Of a stretch of DNA of 64,000 bases, positions 43,828-53,550 are shown one piece after another. The stretch comes from Methanospirillum lacunae (lineage in GTDB: Archaea > Halobacteriota > Methanomicrobia > Methanomicrobiales > Methanospirillaceae). The position numbers and the translations under genes are program-made. Location of the stretch: contig NZ_QGMY01000006.1 in NCBI RefSeq assembly GCF_003173355.1, positions 310,001 through 374,000 of the forward strand. Direction: 5' to 3'. Position 1 is the stretch's first letter, and each line of letters opens with the position of its first letter. Below the pieces are notes generated by a model that searched no databases, had not been told where the DNA came from, and saw only the letters and a list, made by a program, of their open reading frames with translations.

Positions 43828-45453
43828 TTATACTCCTTCAAAGGTGGGAATCTTGAAGAAGATTCCGATCATGATCGGGGCGATTATATAGATTATTCCA
43901 GTTGTTGCACAAAGAAGACTGGCGAAAAAGTAAATTAGAGACCTATCTCCCCCGTATACTACTTTTCCGGCAAATATATTGGCTATTGTTAACATGGTTA
44001 TGGTAATTACCACATATGTTCCGATTACTTTAGCATCAAAATTTGCAAATACAAAAAGACTTCCTGAAACTGCTGAGGCTATCGACGCTCCCTGACCAGC
44101 AGTTAACGCTGCACTAGTTTCTCCAAGCGTAGCCATTTTTGCTGTAATTGCATCAGACATTGTTACGAGGATATGAAAGAGAAAGAGAAAGATCCCAACC
44201 ATCATTGCATGCATAGGAACCAGAAGAACAATAAAACCCATAGACAATGTATGCCGGTGTTCACGCAGTAGAACCTGATCAAGCATGGAAGAACTGACAA
44301 TTTCACCAATTTTATCAGCTTTCCCTCCAATCTGGATAGAATCACGATAGATATTCAGATATTTATAGATCAGATAACTCCCGCTATCATTGATAAAGCG
44401 CTGCCAACTCTGTTTATCACTGAGACCAAGATTTAACTTAGTATAAACACCGTTGACTAATGGTTCCAGGTATTTCAGGGACTTTTTATCAATATCTGCC
44501 AAGGCTGGCGCCATTGTTGTCCCTTTTCCACCCTGGATTGCACCGACACTGCGAATAAAAGTAGGAAACTCTGCATCTCTGAGGGTAATATTACCATCAT
44601 CAATGAACCCGATAACACCAAGCGGAAAGAGTAACATCCCGATGAGCATGAGAATAAGTCCGTAGTTCATCCCAAGCAACAGGAGAAGGAGAACAATAAC
44701 AGCAAGTATCGGTACAACCTTGCGTTCCATTCGATGAATCATATTCTGTTCAGGAGAGCCTTGAGAGAGACCATGAGTTTTAGGATCACCAGGAACTGCT
44801 TTATACATCGTGGTGATTCCAAGCACCGATATTGAAAATATGATGAGATATGAGACTGACAAAGTTCCCTGAACATTTTCAGGAGCATAGATAGCTATTG
44901 AGACCATGATAATGATCCCAACTAAAGAACCTGAAAAGAGCATTGAAACATAAGCATCACCCCACTTCTTTAGCATTTCAAGCCCCTGCTCATACGTTGA
45001 ACGGTACACATTCCGAATGGTATCAAGTTCCCGGGTCAGGAAATCTTCATCAGGAACACCGGACTCAATTGCATTTGCATACCGATTTACCATTGAGAAG
45101 AGCATCTCATTCTCGATCTTTTTTGCTACGTTAACCAATGCTTCAACATAACTGTACCCCCACCGTTTGACAAGGATATCTGCACGATGAATATATTTTG
45201 TTGAAACATACTCACGACGTGCCCCAGTATATGCAAAGATCTCAGGGCGGGACGCATTTGCGGTTATAATCGCAGCCATGTAGGTGAGCATGAAGAGCAG
45301 ATCAGAGCCCATCATCTTGTCTTCAACAAAAAACTTGAACAATTTGGCCCTAAACGCAAGCACTGTCCCTTCGAACGGGATAGTACCGTTATTTGACTGC
45401 CGTATCCGATCTAAAAGACTCTCAAACACGATATTCAAATCCTTATATTTCAA
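43828..45453 (-). CDS. arlJ: Archaellum membrane platform protein ArlJ (FlaJ)
   Basis: A 541-residue polytopic protein with about nine membrane helices and two cytoplasmic T2SF-like (GspF) domains. Family features include FPTFIRSVGAIQGGKGTTMA in the second domain and an N-terminal domain with FMLTYMAAIITANASR. ArlJ anchors the ArlI ATPase and is the membrane core for archaellum assembly and rotation. It overlaps arlI by 11 bases. Confidence 0.95.
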   Translation of the reverse strand: MKYKDLNIVFESLLDRIRQSNNGTIPFEGTVLAFRAKLFKFFVEDKMMGSDLLFMLTYMAAIITANASRPEIFAYTGARREYVSTKYIHRADILVKRWGYSYVEALVNVAKKIENEMLFSMVNRYANAIESGVPDEDFLTRELDTIRNVYRSTYEQGLEMLKKWGDAYVSMLFSGSLVGIIIMVSIAIYAPENVQGTLSVSYLIIFSISVLGITTMYKAVPGDPKTHGLSQGSPEQNMIHRMERKVVPILAVIVLLLLLLGMNYGLILMLIGMLLFPLGVIGFIDDGNITLRDAEFPTFIRSVGAIQGGKGTTMAPALADIDKKSLKYLEPLVNGVYTKLNLGLSDKQSWQRFINDSGSYLIYKYLNIYRDSIQIGGKADKIGEIVSSSMLDQVLLREHRHTLSMGFIVLLVPMHAMMVGIFLFLFHILVTMSDAITAKMATLGETSAALTAGQGASIASAVSGSLFVFANFDAKVIGTYVVITITMLTIANIFAGKVVYGGDRSLIYFFASLLCATTGIIYIIAPIMIGIFFKIPTFEGV

Positions 45454-47305
45454 TGTTGAGAAGACCCTGCTTCTTAAGTTTTGTCAACATATTATGAAGT
45501 TCGATAAAGTCGGTGTACCCTGCCTTATGAAGTCGCTCAAGAATTTTAGCGCGCTTTTCGACTTCCATGTATATTTGTGCTTTTTTATGTTCAGGGATAC
45601 CTAGCATCGTTGCAATCTTGCTCTCCAGAAGATAACTCGAACCTTTTCCTGTGAATTCATGGGTATCTGTAACCGGGTCCCAGGTAAATACCTGAACAAA
45701 TGAAAAACCACCGCTCTCCGGATCATATCCCACCAGTTCACTTACGGCCAGCTGACGACGCACCATACTTCCATCAGGTCTTCTTACCGCACTCTGGATA
45801 ACCACCAGATTCAGATTATCAATGAAAGTTTTTGGAATACTGATAGGGTCACCAGTAAGACGCTGGATTAGTTTTTCCACCGACGCAGCGTGGAAAGTCG
45901 ACATTACCGGGTGACCCGTCTGCATGGCACCAAACGCGACTGCTCCTTCAACTCCTCGTATTTCTCCGACAATGATCATATTTGGACGCTGACGGAGTGC
46001 TGCACGAAGAAGATCGAACATGGTAACATCTCCACCCTCACCTTCACCCTTCCCTTTACCCTTGGAAACCTCACGCGACCAGTTCCTGTGAGGAATGATA
46101 ACTTCAGGGGTATCTTCAATGCTTACTATCTTTCCTTCAGGTGAGATGAAGGTTGTAAGTGCATTCATACTGGTTGTTTTACCACTGGCCGTCTCACCGG
46201 ACATGAACATAGACATGCCATTTTCTATGCATATCCAGAGATATGCCGCAAGTGAATAACTACAGGTCCCAAATTCAACAAGTTTGGTGATAGAGATGAC
46301 ATCATCCATCGCCTTACGTATTGTGAAATTACTCCCTCTCCTGCTGATTTCTGATGAATACACAATATTGATACGTGATCCATCAGGGAGTGTTGCATCA
46401 ACAATTGGATTTCTATATGTAATCGGGCGCCTTGACTTTTCTGCTAGTTTGATACAGAAATCATCGAGGACGGGTTCAGAATCAAAACCAACCACAGACT
46501 TCAGACCTTTGAAGATCTTGTGCTCGATAAAGATCGGACCAAGACCATCACAAGTGATATCTTCAATAAAATTATCAGAGATAAAGGGGAAAAGAACTCC
46601 GACATCGATCTTATCCCTAATCATCTGGTATTCGATAGCTTCAAATTCTTGAGGGCTTACAATGATTCTTCCATCTGCCAGATGAGGAACATCAGTAAAG
46701 ATATGACTCTCTTCAGGTTCTTCTTTTGCAGTCAAATCGGTAGCTAGAAATGATTTTACTTTGTCAGAAAATGATTGCGGGCCCTCTATCTTGAGAAGTG
46801 AGGGATCGATTGCCTGACCAGGTTTTTTGATATAGAGAACCTGTCTAAGGAGCCTTTTTAGAACAACGGTCCTTTCTTCTGCAGTTACCGGGTCCTCATC
46901 AAGAGCATCAAGAAGATCCACCAGCCTGTACTCAATTGCAGGAAGAAGATTGCCAATATTGTGAAGAAACGACGGTTCAATTGGGATATAATAATTCCTC
47001 ACATCAGTCGGATCAAAGAAGATGTGAATAAAGATTGGTGGTTTTGCAGGGTATATGAGGTTTGGATCCTTGATTCCTTTAAGATCACGTTTTAATTCTG
47101 AGAAGAAGAGAGGTATTCCAAACTCGTCCACCGGAAATATGTGGAGATACTCCAGCAGATGCGGATAGTTTTTGGCATACTCTTTTGCATTCGCCGGAAG
47201 CATCCGATAGAGTGCGCACGAGTCAGGGTTGATAAGACACTCTTCAGTGTCATGACTCTCCGCTTCCTGGAAGGGGGCCTTCCCCTGGATAATCAGTCGT
47301 GCCAT
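45443..47305 (-). CDS. arlI: Archaellum motor ATPase ArlI (FlaI)
   Basis: A 620-residue T2SE-type secretion ATPase. A long N-terminal region (to about residue 250) is followed by the ATPase: MSGETASGKTTSMNAL (Walker A), IVSIEDTPEVIIPHRNW (Asp box), MIIVGEIRGVEGAVAFGAMQ (Walker B) and GHPVMSTFHAASVEKLIQRL (His box). It powers both filament assembly and rotation as a hexamer together with ArlH and ArlJ. It lies 2 bases after arlH. Confidence 0.97.
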   Translation of the reverse strand: MARLIIQGKAPFQEAESHDTEECLINPDSCALYRMLPANAKEYAKNYPHLLEYLHIFPVDEFGIPLFFSELKRDLKGIKDPNLIYPAKPPIFIHIFFDPTDVRNYYIPIEPSFLHNIGNLLPAIEYRLVDLLDALDEDPVTAEERTVVLKRLLRQVLYIKKPGQAIDPSLLKIEGPQSFSDKVKSFLATDLTAKEEPEESHIFTDVPHLADGRIIVSPQEFEAIEYQMIRDKIDVGVLFPFISDNFIEDITCDGLGPIFIEHKIFKGLKSVVGFDSEPVLDDFCIKLAEKSRRPITYRNPIVDATLPDGSRINIVYSSEISRRGSNFTIRKAMDDVISITKLVEFGTCSYSLAAYLWICIENGMSMFMSGETASGKTTSMNALTTFISPEGKIVSIEDTPEVIIPHRNWSREVSKGKGKGEGEGGDVTMFDLLRAALRQRPNMIIVGEIRGVEGAVAFGAMQTGHPVMSTFHAASVEKLIQRLTGDPISIPKTFIDNLNLVVIQSAVRRPDGSMVRRQLAVSELVGYDPESGGFSFVQVFTWDPVTDTHEFTGKGSSYLLESKIATMLGIPEHKKAQIYMEVEKRAKILERLHKAGYTDFIELHNMLTKLKKQGLLNIEI

Positions 47306-47307
47306 GA

Positions 47308-48078
47308 TCAGACTTTTGCCAGGGAGACCGGGATGATCTTCATCCCATAACCGGGGTGTACCTCAAAACTGACCAGATTACCAGTCGTCTTTCGAGCACC
47401 TCTGACCTTCACAACCTCAAGCACCATGACATACTTATCACCCATCAACTTGCGCATCATCAGAAGATGAGCATCACAGATGGATCTCACACGGGTGAGT
47501 GTCTCATCTGAAAATGCATAACTGTGCATTGTAATAAGGATGGTCTTTCCCTGGTCACAGATATTTTTGGCCTGGGTTAGGAACGAGAGTACCGCTTCCT
47601 GACTCGTATATTCAGTAAATATTGTAAGTGAATCAATGATTGCGACATCAGCATTACTAAACTTGACGTGCATGATGATTCGCTCAAGGATGTCATTCAT
47701 CGCATCAGGAGTCCATTTGAACTCAACTAAATGACAGTGAAAAAGTCGAATATATCCCCAGGCAAAGAAGTCTGAAATGTCAAGGGACATCGACTCCATC
47801 TGGGTGAGAAAACTTTTCGTCGTTAGTTCTGTTGAAAAGAGATCCACACGCAGATTATTACGCATACTTCCGGAGATAATCTGTTGAGTGAAAACGCTTT
47901 TCCCTGTGTCATTCTCACCCTCAATGAGAATCAGGGAACCGAGCGGCAGTCCATCTGCGATCTTTTTATCGATCTCAGCATTTCCTGTTGTTAGAATCCG
48001 CTTTTCTTCTTTTCCAAGAAGTTCAGAAATATCTGCCGACTGACCCTCAGAGCCGGCTGAGAGATCGAGTTCTGCCAT
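47308..48078 (-). CDS. arlH: Archaellum regulatory ATPase-like protein ArlH (FlaH)
   Basis: A 256-residue RecA/KaiC-like protein. Walker A is IEGENDTGKSVFTQQI; Walker B is DVAIIDSLTIF; TMHSYAFSD follows. ArlH binds ATP and forms a ring with ArlI that controls the switch between assembly and rotation. It is followed after 2 bases by arlI. Confidence 0.95.
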   Translation of the reverse strand: MAELDLSAGSEGQSADISELLGKEEKRILTTGNAEIDKKIADGLPLGSLILIEGENDTGKSVFTQQIISGSMRNNLRVDLFSTELTTKSFLTQMESMSLDISDFFAWGYIRLFHCHLVEFKWTPDAMNDILERIIMHVKFSNADVAIIDSLTIFTEYTSQEAVLSFLTQAKNICDQGKTILITMHSYAFSDETLTRVRSICDAHLLMMRKLMGDKYVMVLEVVKVRGARKTTGNLVSFEVHPGYGMKIIPVSLAKV

Positions 48079-48136
48079 CTATGAAAACCCCAATATTACT
48101 ACTCTGCAGCGAGGTTAATAGATATTCCTAAAGATA

Positions 48137-48619
48137 TCAGAGATTAGTAGAAGCAGTGATCCCATTAGGTGTAGAAATCTTGGTCCAGTCTGGATTAATT
48201 GACCCATTGATCCTGATTTCCAAAGTCTCACTTGGATCCCACATATCTTTATTCATCAAATCATTTGGAATAACATATGAAAAATGGGGAGTAACAAGAG
48301 TATTAGAAGTATAACGTCTCAAGGTGTTTGATCCCTTATCATACACATAAAGATCTGTTCTAGCAACATCACTTGGGGTATATGTGATACTTCCAGTGTT
48401 ATTGAGATCTACTACTAACCAATAATCAGAACCATCTGGACCTTTTGTAGTAGAATCAATTCTGAATAGTGACTGTCGAATCCCATCTTGAATATTCCCC
48501 ATTTCAATTTGAGAATTCATTGTAGATTCAGCAATCGTCAGAATTCCAGCAGCAATTACATAGCCCCCTGTGAGTATGAGTACGAGTGCGACTGCCCCAG
48601 TTACAAGAGATGATACCAT
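48137..48619 (-). CDS. arlF: Archaellum stator protein ArlF (FlaF)
   Basis: A 160-residue protein with an N-terminal membrane helix (about 8-30: GAVALVLILTGGYVIAAGIL) and an extracellular beta-sandwich. DLNNTGSITYTPSD, HFSYVIPND and MWDPSETLEIRING are ArlF blocks (NTGS, DVF-like, W-DP-GE-L). ArlF with ArlG forms the stator that binds the S-layer or sheath. It starts 3 bases after arlG. Confidence 0.85.
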   Translation of the reverse strand: MVSSLVTGAVALVLILTGGYVIAAGILTIAESTMNSQIEMGNIQDGIRQSLFRIDSTTKGPDGSDYWLVVDLNNTGSITYTPSDVARTDLYVYDKGSNTLRRYTSNTLVTPHFSYVIPNDLMNKDMWDPSETLEIRINGSINPDWTKISTPNGITASTNL

Positions 48620-48622
48620 ATA

Positions 48623-49114
48623 TCAAGTTGGCCGTGAGAAGGAGACAGAACGTCTAATACTATTAGGAGTTGCAAATGTAAATGACAATGTATCAGTTGT
48701 AGCAATTGTTAAGCCAGTTATCGTTATCTCCAGAGTTTCCCCAATATCCCAATAACCATTATCTACGGCATCACCAAGAGCATAATTAAAATTTTTCGCC
48801 GCAGCTCCACCAAGTCCATAAGAATATCGTTCTATCGAAGTAATGGTTCCATAATAGACATCAGATTTCTGAATATCATAGATGGATACTCGTGTTGCCC
48901 CAACATTCTTCATCCATACCTTGATACTAGTGTCGCTAGCAAAAGTGTTCACAATCCTAAAGTCGGTTTTCATCTTCTCGTCAGCAGAATGGGCAACTGT
49001 CCCAAAGGTATCACCTGCCGAAAATATGGCGGGCAATATCGCAGCGATGAGGAAAGCAGCCCCCACTGCCGCCCCAATAAGGAGAATTGATGACGATATT
49101 GCTTCTCCAGCCAT
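48623..49114 (-). CDS. arlG: Archaellum stator protein ArlG (FlaG)
   Basis: A 163-residue protein with an N-terminal helix (ISSSILLIGAAVGAAFLIAA), then a beta-sandwich: IKVWMKNVGATRVSIYD, KSDVYYGTI and YWDIGETLEITI. These match ArlG, the filament-forming stator partner of ArlF. The order G-F-H-I-J is that of Methanomicrobia. It starts 8 bases after the arlCDE-like gene. Confidence 0.85.
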   Translation of the reverse strand: MAGEAISSSILLIGAAVGAAFLIAAILPAIFSAGDTFGTVAHSADEKMKTDFRIVNTFASDTSIKVWMKNVGATRVSIYDIQKSDVYYGTITSIERYSYGLGGAAAKNFNYALGDAVDNGYWDIGETLEITITGLTIATTDTLSFTFATPNSIRRSVSFSRPT

Positions 49115-49122
49115 TACAAAGA

Positions 49123-50022
49123 TTACTCACGTGTTGGGATGTATTCAAATTCTGAGTCGTCTTCACTAAGGTTCTCTGCATCTTCAAGCCTACCGGCTGG
49201 AGTGGAGATCTTTCGCTTCTCAATCAGGACATCTAACATGTCACGATCAAGACCAGGATCATCAGGCTGCAGAATACGGTTCAGTTCGTATAATGCAAGA
49301 ACAAACTCATCTGCCTTCATTTCATGAACTTCCCCAATTGAGGGAGCCATCAAACGCGCAATATCCTTAACCTGTTTACAATGATCATCAGAGATGTGAC
49401 CCATCTCCTTGTATGATTCAAGCATGAGATCAACACGATCGTGGCCATATCGCTTGACGTTGCTTGATGTCCATTCAAACAGGCTAAATACCTTCTGGAT
49501 TTTCACCTTTTCACGCGGCTTTTTAGGTTTGATCTGATCACGCTGGGCAGGTTCTGAAAATAACTGGTTCCGTAATGACTCAAGCATTCCCTTTTCTGCA
49601 GCCAGTGATGAGAGAGCAGAAGATACCCCCGCCATCTGATTTCCACCGCCACCCACAGACAGTCCCCCACTGTCAACGGGTCCTGCTCCTCCTGCTGATT
49701 CCATTATATCAGGTTCGTCACTCATTGCACCGCTCTCCGATATCGTTTCAACCGCTGGTTCCTCGTCATAATCATCAATGTACCCTTCCATTGGAGTTGG
49801 CGAGGAAGCATGCTGCCCCACAAACTCCACAGGGTTACCCTTGAGGGCCTGAACAAGCGGATTTTCCGCATCGTTCATTCGTTCACGAATGTCTATGAGC
49901 AGGCGCTTGATCGAGGTCTTGAGCAATTCAACTTCATCTCTCAGTTTTAGAAGTTGGATCTCCGGATCTTCCGAAGATGCCGATGAGATGATGCTGTCGA
50001 CCTGCGCCTGGTTGACTGCCAT
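49123..50022 (-). CDS. Archaellum cytoplasmic adaptor, ArlC/D/E-like
   Basis: A 299-residue soluble protein. An N-terminal coiled coil (about 18-55: LLKLRDEVELLKTSIKRLL) is followed by a flexible Gly/Ser/acidic linker and a C-terminal helical domain with FSLFEWTSSNVKRYGHDRVD and ESYKEMGHIS, which fits the Arch_fla_DE (PF04659) pattern. ArlC/D/E proteins form a cytoplasmic ring that receives the CheF/CheY-P signal. It is the first gene of the leftward arl-che run, about 55 bases after a TATA box. No archaellin precedes it. Confidence 0.78.
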   Translation of the reverse strand: MAVNQAQVDSIISSASSEDPEIQLLKLRDEVELLKTSIKRLLIDIRERMNDAENPLVQALKGNPVEFVGQHASSPTPMEGYIDDYDEEPAVETISESGAMSDEPDIMESAGGAGPVDSGGLSVGGGGNQMAGVSSALSSLAAEKGMLESLRNQLFSEPAQRDQIKPKKPREKVKIQKVFSLFEWTSSNVKRYGHDRVDLMLESYKEMGHISDDHCKQVKDIARLMAPSIGEVHEMKADEFVLALYELNRILQPDDPGLDRDMLDVLIEKRKISTPAGRLEDAENLSEDDSEFEYIPTRE

Positions 50023-50079
50023 AGTGATCTATCTGTTACTATCTGAGATATTTAATAGTTAGGACCTGAAACGCACGAG

Positions 50080-50089
50080 TTTTATAAAA
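50080..50089. promoter_or_regulatory. Palindromic TATA box between arl operon and adenine deaminase
   Basis: TTTTATAAAA reads the same on both strands. It lies 58 bases before the arlCDE-like start (-) and about 60 bases before the leftmost start of the adenine deaminase gene (+). One TBP site could serve either direction; the flanking BRE side would decide. Confidence 0.5.
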
Positions 50090-50147
50090 GTATTCAATTA
50101 AAAGTGCCAGGTATTTTCCCGGATCTAATTATTCATGCTGGCATGAT

Positions 50148-51935
50148 TTGTCAGATTCACGACGCCAAATTGTCCCCTTCGTAAACTGGATCTTGAATGA
50201 TACAATGTTAAATCCCATAATGAACAGAACTCTCCCAATAGTGAATACCATAACCAACACCGACAAGATGAAATTGTTTATTGATGTTGCACGAGGAGTC
50301 AGACCTGCTGATCTGGTAATAACCAATGCTCAAATATACAATCCATTTATCAGGGAATGGGAGATAGGTTCACTGGCTATTCAGGATGGCAGAATTGCCG
50401 GAGTCGGAAATTATCATGGCATGCATGAACTGAATCTCAAAGGATTGTCAATAGTCCCAGGATTAATTGATGCTCATGTTCATATTGAAAGTTCACTGCT
50501 CACTCCAGCTGAATATGCCAGAGTTGTACTCTTGCATGGAACAACAACAGTAATCGCAGACCCACATGAGATCGCAAATGTCTGCGGTAAAGATGGGATC
50601 AAATACATGTTGAAATCTCAAGATGTTACACCTCTAGACCTGTTCTTTACCCTCCCCTCCTGTGTTCCTGCCACTCCCCTTGATGAGTCAGCAGAAATTT
50701 TGAGTGCTGAAGATCTGACTATGTTCATACATCATAGTGGAGTTGTGGGACTGGGTGAGATGATGAACGTACCAGGGACACTAAACCAGGACCCTGATGT
50801 GATGAAAAAACTTGCTCTTTCTGATATCAAAGAAGGGCATGCTCCATTTCTCAGAGGTCCCGATCTTCAGGCATATATAGCAACAGGGGTCCAGTCAGAT
50901 CACGAAACAATCTCATTGGAAGAAGCCCGGGAAAAAATAAAGTCCGGGATGTATCTGTATGTCAGGGAGGGTTCAACAGAAAAAAACCTTAATGTTCTTC
51001 TTCCTGCCATTACTTCAGCAACCGCAGATCGATGCTCATTTTGTACCGACGACCGCCATGTAGATATGCTTGTAGAATCAGGTCACATCGATGATTGTAT
51101 AAGAAAAGCAATCGAATCAGGCCTTGAACCTGAACTCGCCTATCGCTTGGCAACCCTCTCACCTGCTGAACGGTTTGGATTGCATGATCGTGGGGCCCTA
51201 AACCCTGGACGGCTCGCGGACTTCTGTGTTATAGACGACGTGAATACCTGCAACGTAATAAGAACCTTCAAGCATGGTAAGGAAATTCTGAACATTTCCT
51301 ATCATGCCACACCAACCTGTTCATACCAATTCAGATCGCATGTTCCCTCACCTGAAGATATCAGGATTACAGGTAATGGAAGGGCTCGTGTTGTGGGGAT
51401 TATTCCAGAACAGATAGCAACCGATTCTCTCATCTATGAAATATCAGGAGAGACACCTTATGACATCGATCAAGATATCATCAAAGTCGTGGTAGCATCC
51501 CGTTATTATGAGGATCGGGTGGGAATAGGGCTGGTTCACGGGCTCAAGATGAAAGAAGGTGCAATTGCCAGTAGTGTAGCACATGATTCACACCATGTCA
51601 TCGCAGCAGGAACATCCGATGATGAGATCCTTCATGCCTGTCGTGAAGTAATCAGGAATCGGGGGGGAATGGTTTGTGTTCATGATGGGTTCTCCACAGT
51701 CCTGCCCTTATCCTGTGCAGGCCTGATGGCCGATGAACCATACACGCAGGTTTACAACCAATTATCAAAACTCAACAAACTGACGGAAAAAACCGGAGCC
51801 ATCGAAAACCCATTTATGTATCTCTCATTCCTCTCCCTTACAGTGATTCCCTCTCTGCGGATTACTCCTGGAGGAGTATTTGACTGTTCATTATTTGCGC
51901 AGGTTCCCCTGTTTATAGATGAAATGGGATCGTAA
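50148..51935 (+). CDS. ade: Adenine deaminase
   Basis: A metal-dependent amidohydrolase of the AdeC type, 595 residues from the leftmost TTG. PGLIDAHVHIESSLLTPAEY holds the first His-x-His metal site, TTVIADPHEIANVCG the next ligands, and CSFCTDDRHVDMLVESGHID the Asp. It converts adenine to hypoxanthine in purine salvage. The start is uncertain: the family usually begins near MKLFIDVARGVRPADLVI (ATG 50268), and ATG 50205 and 50220 are also in frame. It is divergent from the archaellum operon. Confidence 0.93.
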   Translation: MSDSRRQIVPFVNWILNDTMLNPIMNRTLPIVNTITNTDKMKLFIDVARGVRPADLVITNAQIYNPFIREWEIGSLAIQDGRIAGVGNYHGMHELNLKGLSIVPGLIDAHVHIESSLLTPAEYARVVLLHGTTTVIADPHEIANVCGKDGIKYMLKSQDVTPLDLFFTLPSCVPATPLDESAEILSAEDLTMFIHHSGVVGLGEMMNVPGTLNQDPDVMKKLALSDIKEGHAPFLRGPDLQAYIATGVQSDHETISLEEAREKIKSGMYLYVREGSTEKNLNVLLPAITSATADRCSFCTDDRHVDMLVESGHIDDCIRKAIESGLEPELAYRLATLSPAERFGLHDRGALNPGRLADFCVIDDVNTCNVIRTFKHGKEILNISYHATPTCSYQFRSHVPSPEDIRITGNGRARVVGIIPEQIATDSLIYEISGETPYDIDQDIIKVVVASRYYEDRVGIGLVHGLKMKEGAIASSVAHDSHHVIAAGTSDDEILHACREVIRNRGGMVCVHDGFSTVLPLSCAGLMADEPYTQVYNQLSKLNKLTEKTGAIENPFMYLSFLSLTVIPSLRITPGGVFDCSLFAQVPLFIDEMGS

Positions 51936-52002
51936 AAGAGGCTGGATTACAATAACCCGGCATCCTTATCCTCATCCACTTCAATTTTTGTACAGATAAA
52001 TC

Positions 52003-52773
52003 ATGAAAAAAATGATCCTGTTGTTTTTGATCAGCATGTCTGTCCTATGGTTAACCGGTCAGGTGTGGGCAGATACCAATACCAGTCTGAAAACGGCTCA
52101 AGATCATTACACGATGGGTAATGCATTCTATAGTTATGGCATTGTAGAGAATGCAACCCGTGAATATCAGATAGCAGTCAGTATGGATCCCAATTTATCT
52201 GATGCCTGGAACAATCTGGGTCTGAGCCTGACAGCACAGAAACGGTACTCAGAGGCAAAGGATGCATTAGAGAATGCAACCCGCCTTAATTCCACAGACC
52301 CAGAAGGTTGGTACAACTTGGGCTATACACTTGGAATGCTTGGCAACAAGTCAGAAGAGGTATCTGCATATGAGAAGGCTATCAGTATCAACCCGAATAT
52401 GACAATTGCCTGGCGAAATATTGGTGTTGTCAGATACGAGGAGCAGAACTATACCGGAGCGGCAGAGGCATTCGAAAAGGCAACGAAGTTTGATCCAAGT
52501 TCGGCTCTTGGATGGTATTACCTTGGAACTGTGTATGAAAAGACCGGAAACCTGACTGGTGCTGCAGATGTCCTAAAACGAGCAGTTGATATGGATAAAA
52601 ATCTCACTATGGCAAAAGACCGGCTTAAAGCAGTAGAGAAAAATCTCTCCGACAGTTCTTCAAGTTCATCAGTCACTCCTTCTCAAGCAACAGGCAAAAA
52701 AACTCCCCTTCCAGCGGTAGTTGTTATCTTCTCACTGGTTGTTGCCGCGACTGTAATGTTCTTTAGAAGATAA
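52003..52773 (+). CDS. Secreted TPR protein with C-terminal anchor
   Basis: A 256-residue protein: signal peptide (residues 1-23, ending VWA), five TPR units (for example DAWNNLGLSLTAQKRYSEAK and IAWRNIGVVRYEEQNYTGAA), a serine-rich linker (SDSSSSSSV) and a C-terminal helix preceded by KKTPLPAV and followed by FFRR. The short motif, hydrophobic helix and Arg tail copy the layout of archaeosortase (PGF/PEF-CTERM-like) signals, though TPLP is not a motif I can assign. It has many N-x-S/T sites. Likely a cell-surface scaffold; partner unknown. Confidence 0.78.
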   Translation: MKKMILLFLISMSVLWLTGQVWADTNTSLKTAQDHYTMGNAFYSYGIVENATREYQIAVSMDPNLSDAWNNLGLSLTAQKRYSEAKDALENATRLNSTDPEGWYNLGYTLGMLGNKSEEVSAYEKAISINPNMTIAWRNIGVVRYEEQNYTGAAEAFEKATKFDPSSALGWYYLGTVYEKTGNLTGAADVLKRAVDMDKNLTMAKDRLKAVEKNLSDSSSSSSVTPSQATGKKTPLPAVVVIFSLVVAATVMFFRR

Positions 52774-52788
52774 CCTTTTTTTCCAGAA

Positions 52789-53550
52789 CTACCATAACCC
52801 GGGTATTTTTCCGTATACCACTGTTAAGATGAATAACAGGATCGGCTGGTGTACCAGATATATAATCAGGGAATGTTTTCCAGGAAGGGATGGGATGTAG
52901 AGCATTCGATCAGCCCAGGAAGGAACCCTGAATGATCTCCTACCAAGTGGATATAACCAGAACCCGGCAGCCATACCTATAAGAAATACCCCAAACCAGG
53001 GAATGAGCGGAGTATAATCCACAGAGATATAATCTGCCGGATGCACTCCAGTCCATAATAGCCAGATCGGGCCGGTTGGAAGTGTAATCACCCATCCGGT
53101 GAGGATTATTATGACACCGGGAATAGCTGCTTTCCTGCCAAATCTAAAGAAGAGGGGTGCGAGAATCGTTGAGGTTCCAATGAGTTGCAGGATTCCAAAG
53201 AGCACATATCCTTCCCCACGCAGAAATACAAATGTTCCGAGTGTAACAAGAAATCCGACTCCTATGAGAAAGACACCTCGTCTAATAAAAGGAATAACAG
53301 GAGTGGACTTAGTTACAGGTGTAGCAGCCCGCTCTGCACGAAGAGTTACTGCTACACCGGCAATGGATACAAAGAGAGCTGCTGTCGTATATCCAAATAA
53401 TCGCCAAAAGCCGTGTGAGGTTTCAACCGGATAAAGTGAGAAGAACGAAAGATCAAAGACGAGATGAAAGATCACCATCATACTAATGGCGATTCCCCGG
53501 GCCGCATCCAGTTCAACGTACCTTGTATGGACCGGGGTTTCAGTCATCAA
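52789..53550 (-). CDS. DUF1624 / HGSNAT-like membrane protein
   Basis: A 253-residue polytopic protein with about seven helices. RYVELDAARGIAISMMVIFH is the conserved start of the DUF1624 / heparan-alpha-glucosaminide N-acetyltransferase-like family, with the catalytic-type histidine at the end of helix 1; LIIYLVHQPILLF near the end is also typical. It may acylate sugars at the membrane. It directly follows the zinc-ribbon gene (stop and start touching), so it is the tail of the leftward operon, although its link to the TCA genes is unclear. Confidence 0.8.
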   Translation of the reverse strand: MMTETPVHTRYVELDAARGIAISMMVIFHLVFDLSFFSLYPVETSHGFWRLFGYTTAALFVSIAGVAVTLRAERAATPVTKSTPVIPFIRRGVFLIGVGFLVTLGTFVFLRGEGYVLFGILQLIGTSTILAPLFFRFGRKAAIPGVIIILTGWVITLPTGPIWLLWTGVHPADYISVDYTPLIPWFGVFLIGMAAGFWLYPLGRRSFRVPSWADRMLYIPSLPGKHSLIIYLVHQPILLFILTVVYGKIPGLW

